Positions 1 through 4,861 of a stretch of 5,550 nt of DNA are shown in pieces. Position numbers and translations under genes: made by a program. Origin of the DNA: Christensenellaceae bacterium (GTDB lineage: Bacteria; Bacillota; Clostridia; Christensenellales; Borkfalkiaceae); NCBI GenBank assembly GCA_016295005.1, contig JAEDMA010000091.1, forward strand, positions 1 to 5,550, written 5' to 3'. Every line of letters starts with the position of its first letter. The first letter of the stretch is position 1. The notes beneath the pieces are model-generated. The model was not told the origin of the DNA. It saw only the letters and a list, made by a program, of their open reading frames with translations, and ran no database searches.

Positions 1-1548
1 GAATACGAAGTCGTAATTACCGACGAAGCACTTTTTATCGTCAACTTCGCCGGAAACTCCTTTACCTGCCGTTTCCGTAAAGCCTTTGACCTGTCTTTCG
101 GAAACGTTATTGTCTTCACAATATTCGCTTATCGCCTTAGAAAGCGGGTGATTACTGTTTTTCTCCAGCGAATAGACTATCGAAAGCATTTCGCCGTTTT
201 CGACGCCGAGAGAAACCACGTCGGTTACTTCGGGTCTGCCTACGGTAACCGTTCCCGTTTTATCGAGAAGCACGGTTTTGCATTTGCCCGTATTTTCAAG
301 CGAAACGGCGTTCTTAAACAGCACGCCTTTTTTCGCACCCACGCCCGTTCCTACCATTACGGCGACGGGAGTTGCCAACCCCAACGCGCATGGGCAACTT
401 ATTACCAGAACGGATATTGCTCTTTCGAGCGAATAACCTACGTCTTTACCTACAATCATCCACACGGCGAAAGTTATAATCGCAAGCCCCATTACTATCG
501 GCACGAACACACCCGACACTTTATCGGCGATTTTTTGCGACGGCGCTTTGGAAGCGACTGCTTCGGTAACCGTTTTTATTATCGCTGAAAGAGCCGTATC
601 TCCCGCGGTTTTGGTCGCTTTACACACGAAATACCCCGAGCGACTTACCGTCCCAGCGAATACTTCGTCGCCGACCGCTTTGGATACCGGCAGGCTTTCG
701 CCCGTAAACGCCGATTGATCGACTCCGCCGAAACCTTCCGTTATTATTCCGTCCACGGGGATATTATCCCCCGCTTTTACTATGAATATATCGCCTGCCA
801 CGACGTCCGACGTCAATACCGTTTTTTCTTTTCCGTCGCGGATTACCGTTGCGGTATCCGGCGTTAGTTTCATCAGACTTTTTATAGCGTCTGTGGTTTT
901 TCCCTTAGAATAGGATTCCAGCGTTTTACCGACGGTTATAAGCGTTAATATCATCGCCGCCGATTCGAAGTACAGCGCGTGGAATTTATGCATAGCCGTT
1001 TCCGCGTTGCCTGCCGAAACGTCGGTTATTATTCCTACGAGAAGGTATACGCTCCAAACAAACGACACGCCCGAGCCTATCGCCACAAGACTATCCATAT
1101 TGGGCGACAGATTTATTATCCCCTTAAACCCGTTTATGAAAAACTTACGATTTATTATCATTATGGCGAGCGCAAGAACGCATTCGATTATTCCGAGAGC
1201 GACGTAATTACCGTCAAGAAATGACGGCAACGGGAATTTCCACATGGCGTAGCCCATCGATATATACATCATAAAGACGAGCAATACCGCAGACGATATC
1301 AGCCTTAACTTCAATCGAGCGGTAGATTTATCCGTCGGTTTTTCCGCTCCGTCGGTTTTTACGGCGGCGCCGTATCCGGCTTTGACTACCGCCGCTATTA
1401 CGTCTTCGGCTTTGAATTCTCCGTAGACGGTCATAGAATTGGTTAAAAGACTTACCGCGCAATCGGTTACGCCGTCTACTTTTCTGACGGCTTTTTCTAC
1501 CCTTGCGCTGCATGCCGCGCAACTCATTCCGCTTACGTTAAAAATCAT
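1..1548 (-). CDS. copA: Copper-type P1B ATPase (CopA), N-terminal 516 codons; C-terminus beyond left edge
   Basis: The gene is open from the ATG at 1546-1548 to the window edge, in frame with base 1. A strong ribosome site, GGGAGA, lies 7 bases upstream. Seen in order: one heavy-metal-associated domain (about residues 1-70) with the metal-binding motif GMSCAAC (Cys10, Cys13); a charged linker; membrane helices at about 83-102, 115-132, 154-175 and 191-210; the PNMDSLVA motif (149-156); the actuator loop with TGES (282-285); helix 6 with CPC (385-387); the phosphorylation site DKTGT (Asp429); and the nucleotide-domain HP motif (His467-Pro468). CPC plus an N-terminal CxxC domain is the pattern of Cu(I)-exporting ATPases, which pump copper out of the cytoplasm at the cost of ATP. 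The hinge motif GDGxNDxPAL and helices 7-8, which complete the metal-site assignment, lie outside the window. It is the last visible gene of the probable cysK unit, 64 bases after the S component. No key residue is missing in the visible part. Confidence 0.96.
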   Translation of the reverse strand, partial: MIFNVSGMSCAACSARVEKAVRKVDGVTDCAVSLLTNSMTVYGEFKAEDVIAAVVKAGYGAAVKTDGAEKPTDKSTARLKLRLISSAVLLVFMMYISMGYAMWKFPLPSFLDGNYVALGIIECVLALAIMIINRKFFINGFKGIINLSPNMDSLVAIGSGVSFVWSVYLLVGIITDVSAGNAETAMHKFHALYFESAAMILTLITVGKTLESYSKGKTTDAIKSLMKLTPDTATVIRDGKEKTVLTSDVVAGDIFIVKAGDNIPVDGIITEGFGGVDQSAFTGESLPVSKAVGDEVFAGTVSRSGYFVCKATKTAGDTALSAIIKTVTEAVASKAPSQKIADKVSGVFVPIVMGLAIITFAVWMIVGKDVGYSLERAISVLVISCPCALGLATPVAVMVGTGVGAKKGVLFKNAVSLENTGKCKTVLLDKTGTVTVGRPEVTDVVSLGVENGEMLSIVYSLEKNSNHPLSKAISEYCEDNNVSERQVKGFTETAGKGVSGEVDDKKCFVGNYDFVF

Positions 1549-1576
1549 TTTTTATCTCCCGATATTAAAATCATTC

Positions 1577-1606
1577 GATATATAATTAAAACGTTATTTT
1601 TTTGAA
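1577..1606 (-). promoter_or_regulatory. Possible weak internal promoter before copA
   Basis: In the 64-base gap ahead of copA the minus strand reads TTCAAA (1601-1606), 18 bases, then TATATC (1577-1582). Both boxes match sigma-A consensus only in part and the region is AT-rich, so a chance match is likely. I see no dyad that would mark a copper-sensor operator. If real, it would let copA be expressed apart from cysK. Confidence 0.2.
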
Positions 1607-1612
1607 CCTTCC

Positions 1613-2128
1613 TTATTCTTTTGGTATATCGTAAACAAATCTCTTTACGGGAGACTTAAACAGCAGTACCAACGCAACGACAGCGCCTGTTACCGCCTGC
1701 AATATCTGATACGGTAATTTAAGTATTGCGTATTCGGGCGTGCTGTATATATACGCTCTCCCTAAAGAATATCCTACAACCATTATTAAAGCCCCTGCCG
1801 TTACCGCCAACACCGAACGCAGAAATTTCGGCGATTCGGATTTTCTGCCGACGATAAGAGATATGGCGACTGCCTGAAGCCCGTGCGTCACAAGAGAAAC
1901 GAACATGGGCGCGGGATAAAATATCAGGTCGCCTAAAAACGCCCCTACGCCGCCCACGATAAACGCCGAAAACGGATCGAAAATGAGCGCGGCAAAACAT
2001 ATTACTATATCGTTTAAGTAAAGATGTCCGCCGGGAACGGGTACTCCGAACGAAGAAAACGCTACGTTTATCGCCGTGAAAAGGGCGACGAAACAAAGTT
2101 TTTTGGTTGAGAAAAATGTGTTTTTCAT
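1613..2128 (-). CDS. ECF transporter S component (substrate-binding membrane subunit), substrate unknown
   Basis: This is a 171-residue, strongly hydrophobic protein. The ATG at 2126-2128 has AGAGG 6 bases upstream. Predicted membrane segments lie at about 11-31, 39-52, 55-71, 75-94, 104-127 and 138-157, with a basic C-terminal tail. The pattern GGHLYLND (33-40) followed by GGVGAFLGDLI (59-69) is typical of the riboflavin/pyridoxine/hydroxymethylpyrimidine-type S components (the ECF-type riboflavin transporter S family). Length and six helices fit that family. Such proteins bind a vitamin or similar small molecule with high affinity and work with a shared EcfA/EcfA'/EcfT energising module, which is not in this window and is usually encoded elsewhere. 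The gene starts 21 bases after the cysK stop and is almost certainly co-transcribed with it. CysK needs pyridoxal phosphate, so a B6-type substrate is a tempting guess, but nothing in the sequence proves it. Confidence 0.82.
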   Translation of the reverse strand: MKNTFFSTKKLCFVALFTAINVAFSSFGVPVPGGHLYLNDIVICFAALIFDPFSAFIVGGVGAFLGDLIFYPAPMFVSLVTHGLQAVAISLIVGRKSESPKFLRSVLAVTAGALIMVVGYSLGRAYIYSTPEYAILKLPYQILQAVTGAVVALVLLFKSPVKRFVYDIPKE

Positions 2129-2149
2129 ATATATCCTCTTTGAAATAAA

Positions 2150-3076
2150 TTACAAGTAAAGCGAAGTAGAAAGGTATCTGTCGCCGCCGTCGGGGAAAAG
2201 AACTACGATTTTTTTACCCTTATTTTCTTCCCTTTCGGCGATTTTTACCGCCGCGGAAAGCGCCGCGCCCGACGATATGCCGGCCAAAAATCCTTCGGTT
2301 TTTCCGATTTCTTTAGCGTATTTATAAGCGTCTTCGTCGGAAACGGTTATTATTTCGTCGATTACGGTTTTATCGAGCGTGTCGGGAACAAAGCCAGCGC
2401 CGATGCCCTGAATACCGTGTTTACCGCTATAACCTTTGGAAAGCACGGGCGAATTTGCGGGTTCTACCGCGATAATTTTTATAGACGGATTTTTTTCTTT
2501 TAAGTATTTACCTACGCCCGATATCGTTCCGCCGGTACCTACGCCCGCAACGAAATAATCTATTTCGCCGTCGGTATCGTTCCATATTTCGGGACCCGTG
2601 GTTTTATAGTGCGCTTTCGGGTTTGCGGGATTTACGAACTGCCCCATTATTACGCCGTTTCGTTCTTTCGCGAGTTGCTCCGCCTTTTCTATCGCGCCTT
2701 TCATACCGAATTTACCGTCCGAAAGGCAAACCTCCGCGCCGTACGCTTTCATAAGGGTAATACGCTCCACGCTCATCGTGTCCGGCATAACGATTATTAC
2801 TTTATATCCTTTCGCCGCGCCTACCGCCGCGATACCGATACCCGTATTGCCCGAAGTCGGTTCGATTATGACCGAACCTTTTTTTAAAGCGCCGTTTTTT
2901 TCGGCTTCGCTTATCATTTCCGCGGCGACTCTGTCTTTTACAGAGCCTGCGGGATTAAAATATTCAAGTTTGGCGTAAAGTTTTGCCTTCAAAGACAGTC
3001 TCTCTTCGATTTTTTTCAGTTCCGCCAAAGGCGTTTTGCCGATGAGTTCTTCTACCGAAGAATATATCTTTTTCAT
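2150..3076 (-). CDS. cysK: Cysteine synthase A (O-acetylserine sulfhydrylase)
   Basis: The enzyme has 308 residues, the usual CysK length. It replaces the acetate of O-acetylserine with sulfide to give cysteine, in the cytoplasm, using pyridoxal phosphate. Visible motifs: NPAGSVKDR with the cofactor lysine Lys47; the substrate loop TSGNTG (74-79); the phosphate-binding glycine loop GTGGT (180-184); GISSGAA (266-272), with the serine that contacts the pyridine nitrogen; and a C-terminal PDGGDRYLST. I chose the ATG at 3074-3076 because GGAG lies 6 bases upstream and the protein then begins MKKIYSSVEELIGKTPL, as in the family. A longer reading from a TTG at 3137-3139 is unlikely because that codon sits inside the -35 box of the gene's own promoter. 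cysK is the first gene of a probable operon with the S component and copA. A cystathionine beta-synthase-like role is less likely because there is no CBS or haem domain. Confidence 0.95.
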   Translation of the reverse strand: MKKIYSSVEELIGKTPLAELKKIEERLSLKAKLYAKLEYFNPAGSVKDRVAAEMISEAEKNGALKKGSVIIEPTSGNTGIGIAAVGAAKGYKVIIVMPDTMSVERITLMKAYGAEVCLSDGKFGMKGAIEKAEQLAKERNGVIMGQFVNPANPKAHYKTTGPEIWNDTDGEIDYFVAGVGTGGTISGVGKYLKEKNPSIKIIAVEPANSPVLSKGYSGKHGIQGIGAGFVPDTLDKTVIDEIITVSDEDAYKYAKEIGKTEGFLAGISSGAALSAAVKIAEREENKGKKIVVLFPDGGDRYLSTSLYL

Positions 3077-3081
3077 ATCTT

Positions 3082-3087
3082 TCTCCT
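3082..3087 (-). promoter_or_regulatory. Ribosome binding site that fixes the cysK start
   Basis: The minus strand reads AGGAGA with the GGAG core at 3083-3086, 6 bases ahead of the ATG at 3074-3076. No comparable site precedes the upstream TTG. It supports the 308-residue form of CysK. Confidence 0.85.
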
Positions 3088-3110
3088 TTATTTTCTCCCC
3101 TCGGTTCCAA

Positions 3111-3139
3111 ATTATATCACCGCTGTTTTCGTTTGTCAA
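3111..3139 (-). promoter_or_regulatory. Perfect-consensus sigma-A promoter of cysK, with extended -10
   Basis: On the minus strand, TTGACA (3134-3139) and TATAAT (3111-3116) are separated by exactly 17 bases. A TGN element directly precedes the -10 box, so every core element matches consensus. Transcription would start near 3104, giving a leader of about 28 bases to the cysK ATG. That is too short for a T-box or S-box riboswitch, so any control would have to come from a repressor at the promoter. I see no clear operator dyad there. The promoter lies just after the upstream terminator at 3173-3203, so cysK starts a new unit. Confidence 0.9.
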
Positions 3140-3172
3140 AAACTTTACGGGAAGGCAGAAAAATTCGGTCCG

Positions 3173-3203
3173 AAAAAAAACGACTTGTTTATTCAGTCGT
3201 TTT
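3173..3203 (-). terminator. Hairpin terminator closing the sugar-kinase unit
   Basis: A perfect 9-base-pair stem, AAAACGACT (3177-3185) with AGTCGTTTT (3195-3203), has a 9-base loop. On the minus strand it runs into a tract of eight T (3180 down to 3173). On the plus strand there are only four T, so it would work weakly that way. The stop codon of the broken small ORF (3189-3191) lies in the loop and its last codons form the upstream arm. Confidence 0.85.
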
Positions 3204-3391
3204 AATATAGTTCGGCATGTTTACCGTTATTTCGAAATTTACCTTTGCGTACGTTACCGTCTTATCCGCGAATATATCGTAATCGATAGCGTCTAACGTA
3301 CTGTTTTCCGCCGGGATATATTACGTATACTTTGTATACTTTGTTCCTTTCGAAAAATATCGGCTCTATTACTGTTTTGTATATCGCTCAT
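3189..3391 (-). pseudogene. Small frame-broken ORF, translationally coupled to the kinase; function unknown
   Basis: An ATG (3389-3391) overlaps the kinase stop codon as ATGA, with AAAGGAGC ending 9-10 bases ahead of it inside the kinase's last codons, a classic coupled start. Read without shifts it gives only 32 codons, ending at TAG 3293-3295, with unremarkable sequence. The neighbouring frames look more protein-like: from about 3384 the frame gives IYKTVIEPIFFERNK then VYKVYVIYPGGKQYV (to about 3295), and from about 3294 a third frame gives LDAIDYDIFADKTVTY, AKVNFEITVNMPN and YIKTTE, stopping at TAA 3189-3191 within the terminator loop. Removing one base near 3385 and one near 3300 would join these into one protein of about 67 residues. 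I infer a small gene broken by two +1 shifts, either true decay or read error. I do not recognise the family. Alternatives are a genuine 32-residue peptide or non-coding DNA with coding-like composition. Confidence 0.4.
3325..3342. repeat. Tandem 9-base direct repeat
   Basis: GTATACTTT occurs twice back to back on the plus strand. Read on the minus strand in the coding-like frame it gives KVY-KVY, an in-frame duplication within the broken small ORF. Each copy contains the palindrome GTATAC. It is probably a replication-slippage product. Confidence 0.6.
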
Positions 3392-4269
3392 AATTTGATT
3401 GCTCCTTTAAAAAGCGTGGCTTTCGCGCCCGCCTCGTTGCCTTTTATAAGCGCCTTTTCTATGTTTTCTTCCGTAAATTCTTTGCCGTCTAAATTCGCCA
3501 AAGTCGTTCCGAAAAAGGCGTCGCCCGCGCCCGTTGTGTCGACGGGGATTACTTTTTCCGTCGGTATAAATCCGCTTAACCCGTTATATTTATACATACT
3601 GCCGCAACTGCCAAGCGTGACCAAAAGAAGTCTGTTCTCTTTTTCGACCGCGTTTACCGCTTTTTCGATTGAGCTTTCCCCCGTATACGCAAAAATTTCG
3701 TCGTCGGAAAATTTCAGTATGTCGGCTTCGTCTATGTACGGTTTGTACGCTTTTTTCGCCTGTTCTATGTCCCCGTATAAGTTCTTACGGAAGTTTACGT
3801 CGAAAGAAAATATCTTGTTCGCTTCACGTATCTTTTTCAACGTGGAAGAAGCAAACTTCTGCCCCTTTTCCTCAGACAGCATTAATGAACCCAAATGAAC
3901 GATAGTTAAATCTTCGTATTTATTAAGGTCTATTTCGTTTTCGTCTATATTGAAATCCGCCGTGTCGTGTCTGAAAAAAGCAAAGTCCCTTTCGCCGTTT
4001 GTCAAACTCACTACGGCAAGCGTTGTGTTTCTTTCTTCGTCTTCCTGTATATTTAAATATTCAAAACCTGCTTTGTTTGCGTAATCTTTGATAAACTTAC
4101 CGAAAGGGTCTTTGCCTACCCTGCCGATAAATCCCGTTTTTGCGCCCGATTGTTTTGCGTTTACCGCCACGTTAAACGGCGCGCCGCCGCAAAACCGACC
4201 GTATTTCGTAATTCCGTTTTTTTCTTCGCCGATAAGGTCGACAAGAATTTCGCCTATACTTAATATCAT
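3388..4269 (-). CDS. PfkB-family carbohydrate kinase, probable fructokinase
   Basis: This 293-residue cytoplasmic kinase belongs to the ribokinase/PfkB fold and transfers the ATP gamma-phosphate to a sugar. Seen in the protein: the start MILSIGEILVDLIGE; the first PfkB signature region, with GGAPFNVAVNA (28-38) and GRVGKDPFG (49-57); the central FSFDVNFR strand; and the second signature DTTGAGDAFFG (244-254), with the anion-hole glycines and catalytic base Asp250. The GGAPFNVA form and the overall length fit bacterial fructokinases best, which would make fructose 6-phosphate, but other hexose or ribose substrates cannot be excluded from motifs alone. The ATG at 4267-4269 gives the standard family N-terminus. 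Its GGAG (4282-4285) is 12 bases away, a little far. No transporter or sucrase gene is adjacent. The stop codon overlaps the start of the broken small ORF. A long leader region with a possible distant promoter lies upstream. Confidence 0.9.
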   Translation of the reverse strand: MILSIGEILVDLIGEEKNGITKYGRFCGGAPFNVAVNAKQSGAKTGFIGRVGKDPFGKFIKDYANKAGFEYLNIQEDEERNTTLAVVSLTNGERDFAFFRHDTADFNIDENEIDLNKYEDLTIVHLGSLMLSEEKGQKFASSTLKKIREANKIFSFDVNFRKNLYGDIEQAKKAYKPYIDEADILKFSDDEIFAYTGESSIEKAVNAVEKENRLLLVTLGSCGSMYKYNGLSGFIPTEKVIPVDTTGAGDAFFGTTLANLDGKEFTEENIEKALIKGNEAGAKATLFKGAIKL

Positions 4270-4359
4270 TTTATATTTTTGCTCCGTTTTTAATAATTTT
4301 CGGGCAGATTACCGTTTTCGGACAACTTCCCCGTAAGTTTTGGTTTTAACCTTTTTATA

Positions 4360-4387
4360 ATTCCGTTAAAATAATTATTCCGTAAAA
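4360..4387. repeat. Two close, imperfect direct repeats ahead of the kinase
   Basis: ATTCCGTTAAAA (4360-4371) and ATTCCGTAAAA (4377-4387) lie 17 bases apart, start to start, in the AT-rich stretch about 90-120 bases before the kinase ATG. Repeats with under two helical turns between them can be regulator sites, but the low sequence complexity makes chance plausible. No known operator was recognised. Confidence 0.35.
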
Positions 4388-4439
4388 TCAAAGTGACAAC
4401 GTTTTAAGAGTTTTTTTGCCGTCTTCTTTACGCCGACTG

Positions 4440-4670
4440 TTAGGACTTTCCTTTCCCACCCGCGATAAACGAGATTCGCCTGTATTTGCAAACCCCGTTA
4501 TATACCGACTGAAAACCCGCCTTTTCGCGCGCGCGAAACGGCGTCGGATTTAAGACAATACGGTTTTTTGCATATTCTTTTTCCGGTTTAATATTTGTAG
4601 CAAAGTCGGAAGCGTTGTGGTTGTAGAAAGCAAAAACAACGGTTCTATATTTCTTATATATTTTTATCAT
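4440..4670 (-). CDS. Doubtful 76-residue hypothetical ORF
   Basis: This reading frame is open from the ATG at 4668-4670 to the TAA at 4440-4442. The product is basic, with no signal peptide, membrane segment or motif I recognise. Against it: no ribosome site precedes the ATG (the upstream bases read CGCTTGAAAT), its start overlaps a candidate promoter, and its centre crosses a GC-rich palindrome, where it reads PFRAREK. For it: codon choice is not unlike the neighbouring genes. It is listed only because it is the sole sizeable ORF in the gap. Confidence 0.15.
   Translation of the reverse strand: MIKIYKKYRTVVFAFYNHNASDFATNIKPEKEYAKNRIVLNPTPFRAREKAGFQSVYNGVCKYRRISFIAGGKGKS
4505..4547. repeat. 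Imperfect GC-rich hairpin around a perfect 16-base palindrome
   Basis: TTTCGCGCGCGCGAAA (4523-4538) is a perfect palindrome. It is flanked, after one mismatch, by GCC (4519-4521) and GGC (4540-4542), and then by CCGAC (4505-4509) and GTCGG (4543-4547), with a 9-base one-sided bulge at 4510-4518. As RNA it could fold into a stacked stem with a bulge. It has no T tract on either strand, so it is not a simple terminator. Confidence 0.6.
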
Positions 4671-4689
4671 ATTTCAAGCGGTAAGTCAA
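4661..4689 (-). promoter_or_regulatory. Candidate extended -10 promoter upstream of the kinase
   Basis: The minus strand reads TTGACT (4684-4689), 17 bases, then TAAAAA (4661-4666), with a TGN extended -10 element directly before it. The -35 box has one mismatch and the -10 has two. The predicted start is near 4654, which would give the kinase a leader of about 385 bases or drive a small RNA from the gap. It is the best promoter-like match I found between the peptidase terminators and the kinase, but it is far from the gene. Confidence 0.35.
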
Positions 4690-4774
4690 TGCATTTTTTC
4701 GACGTCTGACGCTATCAACCGTCTTTTTGAATTTTTATTTTACTGCGTAAAGGCGCGCGGAGTGACGGGACAAC

Positions 4775-4806
4775 AAAAAAGACAGCAATCTTTTGCTATC
4801 CTTTTT
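4775..4806. terminator. Second, bidirectional hairpin terminator after the peptidase gene
   Basis: GACAGCAA (4781-4788) pairs with TTGCTATC (4793-4800), one G-T pair included, around a 4-base loop. The stem is flanked by six A on the left and CTTTTT on the right, so each strand ends in a T tract (six T on the minus strand). It is a back-up to the stronger hairpin at 4825-4849 for minus-strand transcripts. It could also stop plus-strand transcription. Confidence 0.7.
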
Positions 4807-4824
4807 AATGGTTTTCCGTTATTG

Positions 4825-4849
4825 AAAAACGCCCTTATAAAGGGCGTTT
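4825..4849 (-). terminator. Strong hairpin terminator of the M14 peptidase gene
   Basis: A perfect 10-base-pair stem, AAACGCCCTT (4827-4836) with AAGGGCGTTT (4840-4849), has a 3-base loop. On the minus strand it is followed by five T (4829 down to 4825). It begins 12 bases after the peptidase stop codon (4862-4864), the usual spacing for an intrinsic terminator. Confidence 0.9.
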
Positions 4850-4861
4850 CCGTTGATTTTT

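Larger units (their letters stand above)
4270..4774. other. Gene-poor gap upstream of the kinase (about 500 bases)
   Basis: No convincing protein or known RNA gene was recognised here. The minus strand holds a candidate promoter (4661-4689), an imperfect hairpin around a 16-base palindrome (4505-4547), and two copies of an ATTCCGTAAAA-like repeat close to the kinase (4360-4387). A 76-codon ORF (4440-4670, MIKIYKKYRTVVFAF...) has an ATG without a Shine-Dalgarno site and overlaps the candidate -10 box, so I rate it unlikely to be translated. I saw no terminator between 4654 and the kinase. The region could therefore be a kinase leader of up to about 385 bases or could encode a small RNA; neither is shown. 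Confidence 0.5.

Noticed and set aside
148..588. Plus-strand 146-codon ORF antisense to copA
   Set aside because: It lies wholly opposite conserved CopA motifs (CPC, DKTGT), has low-complexity His/Tyr/Arg-rich content and no ribosome site.
1719..2096. Minus-strand 125-codon ORF inside the S-component gene
   Set aside because: It is in another frame of a well-supported membrane protein, Arg-rich and without motif.
3332..3898. Plus-strand 188-codon ORF
   Set aside because: It is antisense to the PfkB kinase and its second signature. It is a shadow from codon bias with no recognisable family or ribosome site.
4372..4399. TTGTCA on the minus strand (4394-4399) as a -35 box for the kinase
   Set aside because: No acceptable -10 hexamer lies at 16-18 bases; the best one, AATAAT, is only 14 bases away.
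4434..4460. GGAAAGTCC on the minus strand, resembling part of the RNase P RNA core
   Set aside because: Only this short string matches. The partner conserved regions and stems of RNase P RNA are not found in the gap.
4450..4475. GCGGGTGGGAA on the minus strand, reminiscent of a T-box motif
   Set aside because: The base order differs from the T-box sequence, there is no specifier stem or antiterminator/terminator pair, and the downstream gene is a sugar kinase.
4685..4735. GACG...CGTC with following T tract on the plus strand
   Set aside because: The stem is only four base pairs and no plus-strand gene precedes it.
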